Origin: an uncultured Pelagibacteraceae bacterium
Lineage (GTDB): Bacteria; Pseudomonadota; Alphaproteobacteria; Pelagibacterales; Pelagibacteraceae
Assembly: GCA_902524045.1 (NCBI GenBank)
Contig: CABZBT010000006.1
Span: 1-38,144 of the forward strand
Length of the DNA stretch: 38,144 nt
Reading direction: 5' to 3'
The notes under the pieces were generated by a model that saw only the letters and a program-made list of their open reading frames with translations, searched no databases and was not told where the DNA came from. Position numbers and translations under genes: made by a program. The first letter of the stretch is position 1. Every line of letters begins with the position of its first letter. Positions 27,783 through 38,121 of this stretch are shown in pieces.

Positions 27783-28172
27783 ATGATTGAACAAGCTAGT
27801 ATTTATTTAACGGCAATGGTTTTAGGAATTATGTTATTTTTTTCATTTATTATTGCTCCTGTAGTATTTACCACCTTGGACGAGGATAATGCTCGAAAAT
27901 TTATAAGAAGAATATTTCCCTTCTATTATAATGTTAATCTAGGGATAAGTTTAATTGTTCTATTAACATTTATATTTTTAAGTAACCTAGGATTTGATTT
28001 TTACTTAATATTAGCAATTAGCTTGTTATTTGCTATATCAAACTATCTATTAATGCCACTAATTAATAGATATAGAGATGAGGGACAGGACAAAAAATTT
28101 AAATACTCACATTTTATATCTGTTGTTATTAATTTTATACAGATGATTTTCTTAGTTTTATTACTCGTATAA
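27783..28172 (+). CDS. DUF4149-like four-TM membrane protein
   Basis: LFFSFIIAPVVFTTLDEDNARKFIRRIFPFYY pattern; about 4 TM segments. Confidence 0.65.
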   Translation: MIEQASIYLTAMVLGIMLFFSFIIAPVVFTTLDEDNARKFIRRIFPFYYNVNLGISLIVLLTFIFLSNLGFDFYLILAISLLFAISNYLLMPLINRYRDEGQDKKFKYSHFISVVINFIQMIFLVLLLV

Positions 28173-28191
28173 TAAAATCTCTGAAGAGTAA

Positions 28192-29316
28192 TTATCTTTG
28201 ATTCAAACGGACAACTTTTCTATATTTGTTACCTTTGTAGCTTGCAAGTGGTCTGATTAATTTATTCGCAGCATGTTGCTCAATGATATGCGCTGACCAA
28301 CCTGTAATTCTAGAAATTACAAAAATTGGTGTAAAGAAATCAGTATCAAAACCCATTAAATGGTATGTAGGTCCTGTAGGATAATCTACATTTGGGTGGA
28401 TATTCTTTCTGTCGATCATCACTTTTTCAACTATGTCATAAATTTTCTCAAATTTTTTGTCTTTTTTAATTTTTGCAACTTTTCCAAAGTACTCCCTCAT
28501 TGTAGGAACTCTAGAATCCCCGCTTTTATAAACTCGATGACCAAACCCCATTACCACTTCCTTATTATCCAAAGCTTTATTAATCCAATTTAAAGCATTT
28601 TCAGGTTTTTTAATTTTGTTCATCATGTGCATCACTTCCTCATTTGCTCCACCATGTAGAGGACCTTTCAAACTGGCGATTGCACCAGTAATTGCTCCAT
28701 GAATATCTGATAAACTACTTGTGATAGTTCTTGCTGTAAATGTTGAAACATTAAAACTATGTTCAGCATATAAAATTAATGAAACATCAAAAGCTTTTAC
28801 TATTTCTTTGCTAGGCACTTTTCCGAAACACATATGAAAAAAATTTTCAGAAAAGGAAAGTTTTTTTTTGGGAGGAATAAATTTCTTACCTTTTCGTATT
28901 CTATAAAATGCTGCTAAAGCAACAGGTGTTTTAGCAAAAATTCTCATTACTTTTCTCATGTTTGATTTTGGTGAGTTATCTTTGGTATCTTTATCTTCGA
29001 GCCCCATTATACTAACAGCAGTTCTCGCAACATCCATAGGATGAGCTTTTTTTGGGAATTTTTTAATGTCATCCAATAAAGTTTTTGACAAGTTTCTTTC
29101 TTTTTTTTCAACTTTTTCAAAAGCTTTTAATTGTTTTTTGTTTGGGAGTTCACCATTTAAGATTAAATAAGCAACTTCTTCAAACCTACATTTTGAACAC
29201 AAATCTTGAGCAGCATAACCCCTATAAGTTAAAGAATTAATCTCCGGCATGACTTTAGAAACTTCTGTTTCATCGACAGTTATTCCAAGCAGACCCTTTT
29301 TAATGTCGGCACTCAT
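28192..29316 (-). CDS. prpC: 2-methylcitrate synthase / citrate synthase family
   Basis: LLGITVDETEVSKV; GPLHGGANEEVM; MGFGHRVYKSGDSR; operon with prpB and prpD. Confidence 0.92.
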   Translation of the reverse strand: MSADIKKGLLGITVDETEVSKVMPEINSLTYRGYAAQDLCSKCRFEEVAYLILNGELPNKKQLKAFEKVEKKERNLSKTLLDDIKKFPKKAHPMDVARTAVSIMGLEDKDTKDNSPKSNMRKVMRIFAKTPVALAAFYRIRKGKKFIPPKKKLSFSENFFHMCFGKVPSKEIVKAFDVSLILYAEHSFNVSTFTARTITSSLSDIHGAITGAIASLKGPLHGGANEEVMHMMNKIKKPENALNWINKALDNKEVVMGFGHRVYKSGDSRVPTMREYFGKVAKIKKDKKFEKIYDIVEKVMIDRKNIHPNVDYPTGPTYHLMGFDTDFFTPIFVISRITGWSAHIIEQHAANKLIRPLASYKGNKYRKVVRLNQR

Positions 29317-30212
29317 TATTCATGACCCTCTGTATCAAAATTATAAATTTTTTGATCTAAACTATTATATTTTTCATAATCTACAAGATCATATAATCGT
29401 TTTCTAGTTTGCATTTTATCAATAATATTATTTTGATGTCCATTTACATAAATGTCTCTTAAACCATCCTCGACATTTTTCATTGCCAATCTTTGAGATG
29501 TGACAGGATAAATTACAATGTTAAAACCAAGATTTTCTAATTTTTTGTAATTTAATAATTTTGTTTTTCCAAATTCAGTCATATTAGCTAGTAAATAACT
29601 TGAAAGTTCTTTTCTAACTTTTTCAAAATCTTTTTCATCATGAAGAGCTTCAGGAAATATAATCTCTGCACCAGCGTTGATATAAGCTTTACATCTTTCA
29701 ATCATTTTATCAATTCCCTCTACACTTTTTGCATCTGATCTTGCAATAATTTTAAAGTTTTTATCTTTTTTTGCTGAAACACATTCTTTAATTTTTTTGA
29801 CCATTGCATCGGTTGATATCAATTCTTTATTATCTAAGTGTCCACATCTTTTTCTCTCTATTTGATCTTCAATATGAACTCCAGTAATTCCAAATTCCTC
29901 GAAAGTTTCAATAGTTTCTTTACAAGATTTAAATCCTGTATCAATATCAACAATTGTTGGAAGATTAGTAACCCTGGAAATTAAATATGACCGTGTACTA
30001 ACATCTTGCAATGTAGTTAAACCAATATCTGGAAATCCAAGATCATTTGCCATAACTCCTCCCGAAACATAAACAGCATCGTAACCTATCTCTTCAATCA
30101 ATTTTGCAGTAAGGGGGTTATATGCACCAGGCACTCTTAATATTTTCTTTGATTTTAACTTTTCTGAAAAATCTTTTCTTTTCTGTAATGGCTTTTTTTC
30201 AACGAAATGCAT
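29316..30212 (-). CDS. prpB: 2-methylisocitrate lyase
   Basis: VPGAYNPLTAKLIEE; VDIDTGF; HIEDQIERKRCGHLDNKELI (KRCGH catalytic loop). Confidence 0.93.
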   Translation of the reverse strand: MHFVEKKPLQKRKDFSEKLKSKKILRVPGAYNPLTAKLIEEIGYDAVYVSGGVMANDLGFPDIGLTTLQDVSTRSYLISRVTNLPTIVDIDTGFKSCKETIETFEEFGITGVHIEDQIERKRCGHLDNKELISTDAMVKKIKECVSAKKDKNFKIIARSDAKSVEGIDKMIERCKAYINAGAEIIFPEALHDEKDFEKVRKELSSYLLANMTEFGKTKLLNYKKLENLGFNIVIYPVTSQRLAMKNVEDGLRDIYVNGHQNNIIDKMQTRKRLYDLVDYEKYNSLDQKIYNFDTEGHE

Positions 30213-31714
30213 TAAAAAATACCCTTTTTCAAGTTTCGTTTAATTTTATTTTTCCTTACCATGATATTTAGTTTATCTAACTGACCGGCTTTTAATTTTC
30301 TTAAGTTTTGTACTGTTTTTAAAAATCTACCTATTTCTTTTTTATCTAATAAATTTTCAGTTAGAGTCAAAAATTTATTAACATAATTTTTTCTTTTAAA
30401 AGGTCTTAAACCATAAGGGTGAGCATCTGCAACCCCTTGTTCTTCACTAATCTTTTTTCCGTTTTTTAACGTTATTACTACTTTTGCACCAAAGGCCTTT
30501 TTTCGAGGATTTGGATCGTGATATCTTTTTGTCCATTTTTTATCTTCATGGGTTTTGATTGATCTCCATATTTTAATTGTACTTTTTCTTTTTGCTCTAG
30601 CCTTCGAATAAGATTTAATGTGGTGCCAATTTCCATCCTCTAAAGCTACAGCAAAAATATACATTATCGAATGATCTAAAGTTTCTCTGCTTGCATTAGG
30701 ATCCATTTTTTGTGGGTCATTTGCACCTGTACCAATTACATAATGAGTGTGATGACTGGTATAGATATCTATTTTTTTAACCTGATTAAGGTTTAAAACC
30801 TTTTTTTTAAGTTTTTTGGCTAGATCAATTAATGCTTGTGATTGATATTCAGCAGAATACTCTTTTGTATAAGTTTCAAGTATTGCTTTTTTAGTTTCGT
30901 TCTTTTTTGGAAGTGGAACTTTATATGATGCTTTTTTTCCATCTAAAATTCTTGCTATAACGCTATCTTCGCCCTCATAAATTGGACTTGGGGCACCTTC
31001 ACCTCTCATAACTCTATCAACAGCCTCTATAGCAAGTTTTCCCGCATGTGCTGGCGCATAAGCTTTCCAACTTGAGATTTCTCCTTTTCTTGATTGTCTA
31101 GTTGAAATAGTAGTATGAAGAGCTTGCTGGACAGCTTGATAGATTGTTTCTGTATTTAATTTTAGCATTGATCCAATACCAGCAGCAACACTTGGTCCTA
31201 GATGGGCTATGTGATCCACTTTATGTTTGTGTAAACAAATCCCTTTTACTAAATTAACCTGCACTTCATATGCAGTTATTATTCCTTTTAATAGATCGTG
31301 TCCGCTTTTTTTATTTTGTTGTGCAACACTTATTAGAGGGGGGATGTTATCACCAGGATGACTATAATCAGCCGCCAAAAAAGTATCATGAAAATCAAGT
31401 TCTCTTACAGCTGTCCCATTACTCCATGCTGCCCATTCACAATCAAATTTTAATTTACTATTAACTCCAAATAACGTTGCACCATTTTTTCTCAAATGTT
31501 TTAATGCCATTTCTCTTGAGGAAACAACCGGATGTCTATTTAAAGAAGCTATTGCAACTGATGCATTATCGATAATTCTATTAATTACCATTTCTATCGC
31601 CTCTTTATCCAATTCTGCATTATCACTTGCAATCTCAGCGATTTTCCAGGCCAATTGTTTTTTTTTGGGTAAATGAATTTTAGATGGATAAACTTTTACG
31701 TTATGTATGATCAA
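30212..31714 (-). CDS. prpD: MmgE/PrpD family 2-methylcitrate dehydratase
   Basis: [47 protein letters not shown]; operon with prpB/prpC. Confidence 0.92.
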   Translation of the reverse strand: MIIHNVKVYPSKIHLPKKKQLAWKIAEIASDNAELDKEAIEMVINRIIDNASVAIASLNRHPVVSSREMALKHLRKNGATLFGVNSKLKFDCEWAAWSNGTAVRELDFHDTFLAADYSHPGDNIPPLISVAQQNKKSGHDLLKGIITAYEVQVNLVKGICLHKHKVDHIAHLGPSVAAGIGSMLKLNTETIYQAVQQALHTTISTRQSRKGEISSWKAYAPAHAGKLAIEAVDRVMRGEGAPSPIYEGEDSVIARILDGKKASYKVPLPKKNETKKAILETYTKEYSAEYQSQALIDLAKKLKKKVLNLNQVKKIDIYTSHHTHYVIGTGANDPQKMDPNASRETLDHSIMYIFAVALEDGNWHHIKSYSKARAKRKSTIKIWRSIKTHEDKKWTKRYHDPNPRKKAFGAKVVITLKNGKKISEEQGVADAHPYGLRPFKRKNYVNKFLTLTENLLDKKEIGRFLKTVQNLRKLKAGQLDKLNIMVRKNKIKRNLKKGIF

Positions 31715-31765
31715 AATAACTCCTAATAGAAAACTGTTCTAATAGTTAAAAAAAAATAATCAATA

Positions 31766-32449
31766 TTAAAGATATTTTGCTACAATTTTTTCAACACCAA
31801 TGAAGTCTTTTATTAAGTGATTATGGTAAATTTCAGTTGTATTTTTTTCAGTGTATCCATCTTCAAGCAAAATCACAGGAATCCCAGCTTCTTTCGCAGC
31901 ATTAGCATCTGTCTCACTATCACCAATCATTAAAGTTTTTTTTAGGTCTCCATCTAAAATTTCAACTACTGATGTCAAATGTCTTGGATCGGGCTTACAA
32001 TAATCAAAAGTATTGTGACCAGCCACATATTCAAAAAATTCATATATACCAATTTTTTTCAAAAGATCAATTGCCAAATGCTCCTGCTTGTTAGTACAAA
32101 CACCCATAGAAATTTTATTTTCTTTTGACCATATTAAAAAATCTTCTACACCATCAATGAGTTTACTTTCTTTAACAATATTATTGCCATAATAATCTAC
32201 AAATTCTTTAACCATTTCTTTTTTGATTTTTTCGTCTTGTACTTTTCCAAATTCTTTTTTAGCTTGACCCCATATAGATCTACCAAGCATAGCACCGGCA
32301 CCTTGACCCACCAAATTTCTTATCTCCTCTGTAGATTTGGTTGGATAACCAAATTTATTCATTACATGATTATGGGCCCTCATTAAATCTGGCGCTGTAT
32401 CTACTAATGTACCATCTAAATCAAAAAGAATTGTATAAACTTGTTTCAT
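31766..32449 (-). CDS. gph: HAD-family phosphatase, phosphoglycolate phosphatase-like
   Basis: FDLDGTLVDTAPDL; VCTNKQEH; KPDPRHL; MIGDSETDANAAKEAGIPVI. Confidence 0.87.
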   Translation of the reverse strand: MKQVYTILFDLDGTLVDTAPDLMRAHNHVMNKFGYPTKSTEEIRNLVGQGAGAMLGRSIWGQAKKEFGKVQDEKIKKEMVKEFVDYYGNNIVKESKLIDGVEDFLIWSKENKISMGVCTNKQEHLAIDLLKKIGIYEFFEYVAGHNTFDYCKPDPRHLTSVVEILDGDLKKTLMIGDSETDANAAKEAGIPVILLEDGYTEKNTTEIYHNHLIKDFIGVEKIVAKYL

Positions 32450-32520
32450 TTTTAAAAGTATTTTTAAGAAATATTATGTGAATTAAGAAAGATATATACT
32501 TAATATAAATAATTTTCTAG

Positions 32521-33144
32521 ATGAAACAATTAAATTTACAAAAATTTCAAAATTCGTTGAGAAATAAATTTTTAAAATTTGGTGTGAAAATGATTGCCCC
32601 AGATACGATTTATTTTTCAAAAGACACAAAAATTGGAAAAAATGTGACTATTGAACCGTATGTAGTAATCGGATCAAAAGTAAAAATTGGAAATGGTGTA
32701 AACATAAAATCTTTTAGCCATTTAGAGAATTGTAAAATCGAGAGTAAAGTAGAGGTAGGCCCTTACGCAAGAATAAGACCAGGAGCTATTTTAAAAGAAG
32801 GTTCTAAGGTTGGAAACTTTGTAGAAATCAAAAAAAGTATAGTCGGTAAAAAATCCAAGGTAAATCATTTGACTTATATTGGCGATACCTTGATTGGTAA
32901 ATCAGTAAATGTTGGAGCGGGGACAATAACCTGTAATTACGATGGAATTAAAAAGAGTAGAACTAAAATAAAAGATAATGTATTTGTTGGATCCAACTCA
33001 TCTTTGGTAGCGCCGATAACACTTGAGAAAAATAGTACAGTTGGAGCGGGTTCAGTTATTACTAGAAATGTTGGTAGAAAATCTCTAGCACTAACTCGTA
33101 GTCAACAACTAGAAGTAAAAAATTATAAAAGAAAGTCTAAATAA
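32521..33144 (+). CDS. stand-alone GlmU C-terminal (glucosamine-1-P N-acetyltransferase) domain
   Basis: GPYARIRPGA..EGSKVGNFVEIKKS, HLTYIGD, VNVGAGTITCNYDG, VFVGSNSSLVAP, ALTRSQQ; no N-terminal LxGGxGTRM nucleotidyltransferase domain. Confidence 0.9.
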   Translation: MKQLNLQKFQNSLRNKFLKFGVKMIAPDTIYFSKDTKIGKNVTIEPYVVIGSKVKIGNGVNIKSFSHLENCKIESKVEVGPYARIRPGAILKEGSKVGNFVEIKKSIVGKKSKVNHLTYIGDTLIGKSVNVGAGTITCNYDGIKKSRTKIKDNVFVGSNSSLVAPITLEKNSTVGAGSVITRNVGRKSLALTRSQQLEVKNYKRKSK

Positions 33145-33146
33145 AT

Positions 33147-34967
33147 ATGTGTGGAATAATTGGAATAAATAGTAATAAACCTGTTTCATCTACAATAATT
33201 AGCTCTTTAAAAAAATTAGAATATAGAGGCTATGATTCTGCTGGAATTGCAACACTCGCAAACAATGAAATTAATGAAGTTAAATCCGAGGGCAGAGTGA
33301 ATAAACTCGAGAATAATTCATTAATTAAAAACATGGAAGGAACTATTGGAATAGGTCATGTTAGATGGGCAACACATGGGTTACCGAACAGTGTAAATGC
33401 TCATCCACACTCATCACAAAATGTCTCTGTTGTCCACAATGGAATAATTGAAAATTCAACTCAGTTAAAAAAATTTTTAGTTAGCAAAGGGCATAAATTT
33501 AAATCACAAACCGATACAGAGGTAATTGTTCACTTGATCACAGAAAATTTAAAAACAGAGAATATTGTGAACTCAGTTCAAAAAACTTTGAAATCTCTTC
33601 ATGGTAGTTTTGCACTTGGAATAATATTTAGAGACCAGCCAGATATAATTGTTGGTGCGAGAAGAGGGTCACCTTTAGCTGTAGGGTATGGACCAAATGA
33701 GAATTATTTAGGCTCCGACTCGTATGCTTTAAAAGCGATGACTAATAAAATTACTTATTTAAATGATGGTGAATTTTGTATTGTAAAAAAATCTCATGTT
33801 GAATTTTTTAGCGAGAATGGAATTAAAATAAATAAAAAAGTTTTAGAATTGTCCTATGAAGATAACAAATACGAAAAGGGTGATTATAAATATTTTATGG
33901 CTAAAGAAATAGAAGAACAGCCATCAACATTAAAAAATGGTATTAACGAATATATAGATACTTTGAATAATGATATAAATATTTATAATTTTCCATGGAA
34001 ATCTAATGAGATTTCCTCAATTACTCTAATTGGTTGTGGCACTGCATATCATTCGTGTTTATTAGCAAAATACTGGTTTGAAGAGCTCACCACATTAGAT
34101 GTAAACGTCGATATAGCATCAGAATTTAGATATAGGAATAATAGATTTAAAAAAGACAATTTATATGTATTTGTTTCACAGTCTGGCGAAACTGCAGATA
34201 CTTACGCAGCTTTAGATCTATGTAACCAAAATGACATGAAAACATGTGCTGTTGTTAATGTTATCGAAAGTTCTATTGCTAGAGACTCTAAATTTGTTTT
34301 ACCAATACATTGTGGTACTGAAATAGGTGTTGCATCCACCAAAGCTTTTCTTGGGCAGATTTTAATTTTGTATATACTTGGCTTAAAAATAGGATTATTG
34401 AGAAAAGATTTAAGGAGAGAATTGTTTGATCAAAAATTAAAAGATCTCAAGTTATTGCCACAACTAGCAGAAAAGACTTTAATGACAGATAACAAAATTC
34501 AATCAATATCAAATACTTTTAATGAGGCGAAAGGCTCAATGTTTTTAGGAAGAGGTTTTTCTTTTCCAATAGCATTAGAAGGTGCATTAAAATTAAAAGA
34601 ACTATCTTACATTCATGCCGAAGGTTATCCAGCTGGAGAAATGAAACATGGACCACTTGCATTAATCGAAGAGGGGATGCCTGTAGTTGTTTTAGCACCA
34701 CGAGATAGTTACTACCAAAAAACAATTTCAAATATGCAGGAAGTTATCGCTAGAGGAGCAAAAGTTTTATTGATAACTGACAAAAGTGAAGATGAGGTGG
34801 TTTCAGAGAATATTTGGGAAAAAATAGAAGTTGAAAGCTCGAACGAGGATCTTTTACCTTTCCTTTTAACAATACCTTTACAAAAATTAGCTTATTATTC
34901 AGCACTTAAAAAAGGATTTGATATAGATAAGCCTCGAAATTTGGCTAAATCAGTAACCGTTGAATAA
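33147..34967 (+). CDS. glmS: glutamine--fructose-6-phosphate aminotransferase (isomerizing)
   Basis: MCGIIGI Ntn start; LEYRGYDSAGIA; GHVRWATHG; SIS domains (GCGTAYHS, VSQSGETADT); C-terminal DKPRNLAKSVTVE. Confidence 0.97.
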   Translation: MCGIIGINSNKPVSSTIISSLKKLEYRGYDSAGIATLANNEINEVKSEGRVNKLENNSLIKNMEGTIGIGHVRWATHGLPNSVNAHPHSSQNVSVVHNGIIENSTQLKKFLVSKGHKFKSQTDTEVIVHLITENLKTENIVNSVQKTLKSLHGSFALGIIFRDQPDIIVGARRGSPLAVGYGPNENYLGSDSYALKAMTNKITYLNDGEFCIVKKSHVEFFSENGIKINKKVLELSYEDNKYEKGDYKYFMAKEIEEQPSTLKNGINEYIDTLNNDINIYNFPWKSNEISSITLIGCGTAYHSCLLAKYWFEELTTLDVNVDIASEFRYRNNRFKKDNLYVFVSQSGETADTYAALDLCNQNDMKTCAVVNVIESSIARDSKFVLPIHCGTEIGVASTKAFLGQILILYILGLKIGLLRKDLRRELFDQKLKDLKLLPQLAEKTLMTDNKIQSISNTFNEAKGSMFLGRGFSFPIALEGALKLKELSYIHAEGYPAGEMKHGPLALIEEGMPVVVLAPRDSYYQKTISNMQEVIARGAKVLLITDKSEDEVVSENIWEKIEVESSNEDLLPFLLTIPLQKLAYYSALKKGFDIDKPRNLAKSVTVE

Positions 34968-35002
34968 TAGAAAAACTCTGATACAACAATTCTGAGTTGA
35001 AC

Positions 35003-36382
35003 ATGAAAAATTGGAAAATTAATAGCTGGAGAAAACATCCTGTCAAACACATACCTACGTATGATGATGAGAGGGAACTTAATAGTGTTTTAAGTAAATT
35101 AAAAACATTTCCACCACTTGTATTTGCGGGTGAGACCAGACATCTAAAAGATCAATTAGCCAAGGTAGTTGATGGTAAAGCTTTTTTATTGCAAGGCGGT
35201 GACTGTGCTGAAAGTTTTGCTGAGTTCCATCCTGATAATATAAGAGATACTTTTAAAGTAATTCTTCAAATGGCTTTAGTAATGACTTATTCTGCATCTT
35301 TACCCATTGTGAAACTTGGAAGAATTGCTGGACAATTTTCTAAACCTCGAAGTGCACCAACAGAAAAACAAGGTAATATAGAATTACCAAGTTATCTAGG
35401 TGATAACATTAACGCAATAGACTTTAACGAAAAAGCTAGAAGACCTGATCCAAAAAGAATGTACAAAGCTTATTCTCAATCAGCTTCAACACTAAATCTT
35501 TTGAGAGCATTTTCAAAAGGCGGTTTTGCAGATTTGAATAAAGTTCATTTGTGGAACTTAGATTACATTAAAAAAAGTCCTCAAGCTAAAAAATTTAAAG
35601 ATTTAGAAGATAAAATTGCTGATGCGTTAGCATTTATGGAAGCATGTGGAATAACTTCAGACTTTAATAATAGATTATATACTGTAAATTTCTGGACATC
35701 ACACGAAGCGTTGCACTTACCGTTTGAGGAAAGTATGACTAGGGTAGACTCTACCACTGGTGAGTATCATGATACATCTGCTCATTTTGTTTGGATTGGT
35801 GATAGAACAAGACAATTAGATGGTGGACATGTCGAATTTTGTCGAGGAATAGAAAATCCAATTGGAATAAAATGTGGTCCAACATCTAAACCTGAAGAAA
35901 TTGCAAAGATTTGTGAGGTATTAAATCCAAAAAATGAAAAAGGAAAAATAACTTTAATTTCAAGATTTGGTCATCAAAATGTTGAAAAGTTTTTACCGAA
36001 ATTAATCAGACGAATTAAAAAAGAGGGACTTAACGTAATTTGGTCTTGCGACCCAATGCATGGAAATACCATTGCATCTACAACTGGATTTAAAACAAGA
36101 CCCTTCAACAATGTAGTAAATGAAGTTAAAAATGTTTTTGGCGTGCATCAATCAGAGGGATCTTATGCAGGTGGTCTACATGTTGAAATGACCGGTCAAG
36201 ATGTTACTGAGTGTACGGGGGGAGCTAGAAAAATATCTGATGCTGATTTATCAAGCAGATATCACACTCATTGTGACCCAAGATTAAATTCAGACCAAGC
36301 TTTAGAGTTAGCTTTTTTAATTTCTGATGAGATTAAAAAGAATAGCAGCTATTCTAAAAATGCTATTCAAGCGGCATCTTAA
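35003..36382 (+). CDS. class II 3-deoxy-7-phosphoheptulonate (DAHP) synthase
   Basis: LLQGGDCAESF; KLGRIAGQFSKPRS; LWNLDY; VIWSCDPMHGNT; GGLHVEMTGQDVTECTGG; YHTHCDPRLN. Confidence 0.95.
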   Translation: MKNWKINSWRKHPVKHIPTYDDERELNSVLSKLKTFPPLVFAGETRHLKDQLAKVVDGKAFLLQGGDCAESFAEFHPDNIRDTFKVILQMALVMTYSASLPIVKLGRIAGQFSKPRSAPTEKQGNIELPSYLGDNINAIDFNEKARRPDPKRMYKAYSQSASTLNLLRAFSKGGFADLNKVHLWNLDYIKKSPQAKKFKDLEDKIADALAFMEACGITSDFNNRLYTVNFWTSHEALHLPFEESMTRVDSTTGEYHDTSAHFVWIGDRTRQLDGGHVEFCRGIENPIGIKCGPTSKPEEIAKICEVLNPKNEKGKITLISRFGHQNVEKFLPKLIRRIKKEGLNVIWSCDPMHGNTIASTTGFKTRPFNNVVNEVKNVFGVHQSEGSYAGGLHVEMTGQDVTECTGGARKISDADLSSRYHTHCDPRLNSDQALELAFLISDEIKKNSSYSKNAIQAAS

Positions 36383-36462
36383 GAGCTTATTAATTAAATA
36401 GGCCGATTAAGTATGACTATTATTATTATAAAATTTTAATTATAAGTAATTATATCTTAAAT

Positions 36463-38121
36463 ATGGACAAAAAATTAAAAATAGCTCTAGCACAATTAAA
36501 TCCCTTAGTTGGCGATGTTTCAGGAAATATCAATAAATTGACTACAATAAGATCTAAATTAGATGAAGACATCGATGTATTAGTTGCACCAGAGCTCTAT
36601 GTATCAGGATACCCAATTGATGATTTAGTTTTAAGAGAAGATTTTTTAAATTTAGTTCAGAGTGAGATAAAAAAATTAGTAGAAACTACAAGAGATGGAA
36701 AATCAGCAGTAATTCTTGGTGCGCCACGTAAAGATAAAACAGTTATAAAAAATTCTGTATTTGTTATCGAAAATGGAAAAATTATTGCAACAAAAGATAA
36801 GTATGAACTTCCTAATACGGGAGTTTTTGATGAACAAAGAGTATTTACAGAGGGAAAATTAGAAGATTGTGTAAAGATAAAAGGTACAAAATTTGGACTA
36901 CCAATTTGTGAAGATATCTGGGAAAAAACAGTCCTCGAAAAATTATCAGACTCTGGAGCAGAGATAATTATTGCAATTAATGCCTCACCTTTCACAGTTT
37001 CTAAAAGTTTCGAGAGAGATAATATAACTATATCAAGAGTTAAAGAAATAAAGCTGCCACTTATTTATCTTAATAGAACTGGTGGACAAGATGAATTAAT
37101 ATTTGATGGGTCCTCTTTTGGTTTAAATTATGATGGAAGTAAATTTTTTTGTTCAAAAGAATTTAAAGAGGAGGTCTCGGTTATAGATCTTAAAAAACAA
37201 AATGGAAAATGGGTCGGTTATGGAAATCTAAGTAAAAATTCATCCGAAACAGAAAGATTGTACAAAGCTCTAGTTCTAGGATTAAGAGATTATGTAAATA
37301 ATAACAATTTTAATGGAGTTGTTTTAGGTTTGTCTGGTGGGGTAGACTCTGCTTTAGTAGCAGCAATTGCAACGGACGCATTTGGTTCTGAAATGGTACA
37401 AGCTATAATGCTCCCAAGTCCTTATACAGGTCAAGAAAGTTTAAATGATGCAAAAGATACAGCAGATCTTTTAAAAATTAAATTTTCAAATTTGGAAATT
37501 AGCGAAGCCATGAGAATTGTTGACAAAACTTTGGTAAAATTTAATGGAAAAAATTTTTCACCAGGTATTACTGAAGAAAATATTCAATCAAGATTGAGAG
37601 GATTACTTCTAATGGCCTTGTCAAATAGGTATGGTTATATGGTATTAGCTACAGGAAACAAATCAGAATATGCAGTTGGTTATTCAACTTTGTATGGTGA
37701 TATGTGTGGAGGTTTTGCACCGATCAAAGATGTCTGGAAAACTGACGTTTTTAAATTATGCAGATGGAGAAATGAAAATTTTTCTGACTTATTCAAAGGT
37801 CAAAAAGGAAAAGTAATTCCAGAAAATATTATAACAAAAGCACCAACAGCTGAACTAAAAGAAAATCAAAAGGATACTGATAGTTTACCAGAATATGAAA
37901 TTTTAGATGAAATTTTGAAAGATTTAGTTGAGAAAGAAATTTCTGTTGAGAAAATTGTTTCAAAGGGTTTTGATAGAAAAATTGTTGAAAAAACAGCTCG
38001 TTTATTAGCTAAATCTGAATACAAAAGGTTTCAAGCTGCACCAGGACCAAAAGTAACCTCAAAAGCTTTCGGTAGAGATCGAAGATTTCCGCTCACAAGC
38101 GGGTTTAATAATTGGAGCTAA
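36463..38121 (+). CDS. nadE: glutamine-dependent NAD+ synthetase
   Basis: N-terminal nitrilase/glutaminase domain (PELYVSGYP, LPICEDIWE); LGLSGGVDSALVAAIA; TGNKSEYAVGYSTLYGDMCGGFAPIKD. Confidence 0.95.
   Translation: MDKKLKIALAQLNPLVGDVSGNINKLTTIRSKLDEDIDVLVAPELYVSGYPIDDLVLREDFLNLVQSEIKKLVETTRDGKSAVILGAPRKDKTVIKNSVFVIENGKIIATKDKYELPNTGVFDEQRVFTEGKLEDCVKIKGTKFGLPICEDIWEKTVLEKLSDSGAEIIIAINASPFTVSKSFERDNITISRVKEIKLPLIYLNRTGGQDELIFDGSSFGLNYDGSKFFCSKEFKEEVSVIDLKKQNGKWVGYGNLSKNSSETERLYKALVLGLRDYVNNNNFNGVVLGLSGGVDSALVAAIATDAFGSEMVQAIMLPSPYTGQESLNDAKDTADLLKIKFSNLEISEAMRIVDKTLVKFNGKNFSPGITEENIQSRLRGLLLMALSNRYGYMVLATGNKSEYAVGYSTLYGDMCGGFAPIKDVWKTDVFKLCRWRNENFSDLFKGQKGKVIPENIITKAPTAELKENQKDTDSLPEYEILDEILKDLVEKEISVEKIVSKGFDRKIVEKTARLLAKSEYKRFQAAPGPKVTSKAFGRDRRFPLTSGFNNWS

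Noticed and set aside
28173-28191. Possible terminator between DUF4149-like gene and prpC (CTCT-GA-AGAG)
   Set aside because: Stem is only 4 bp with a 2-nt loop and no T-tract.
36657-36995. 112-aa minus-strand ORF inside nadE
   Set aside because: Antisense shadow; Ser/Phe/Ile-rich and not protein-family-like.
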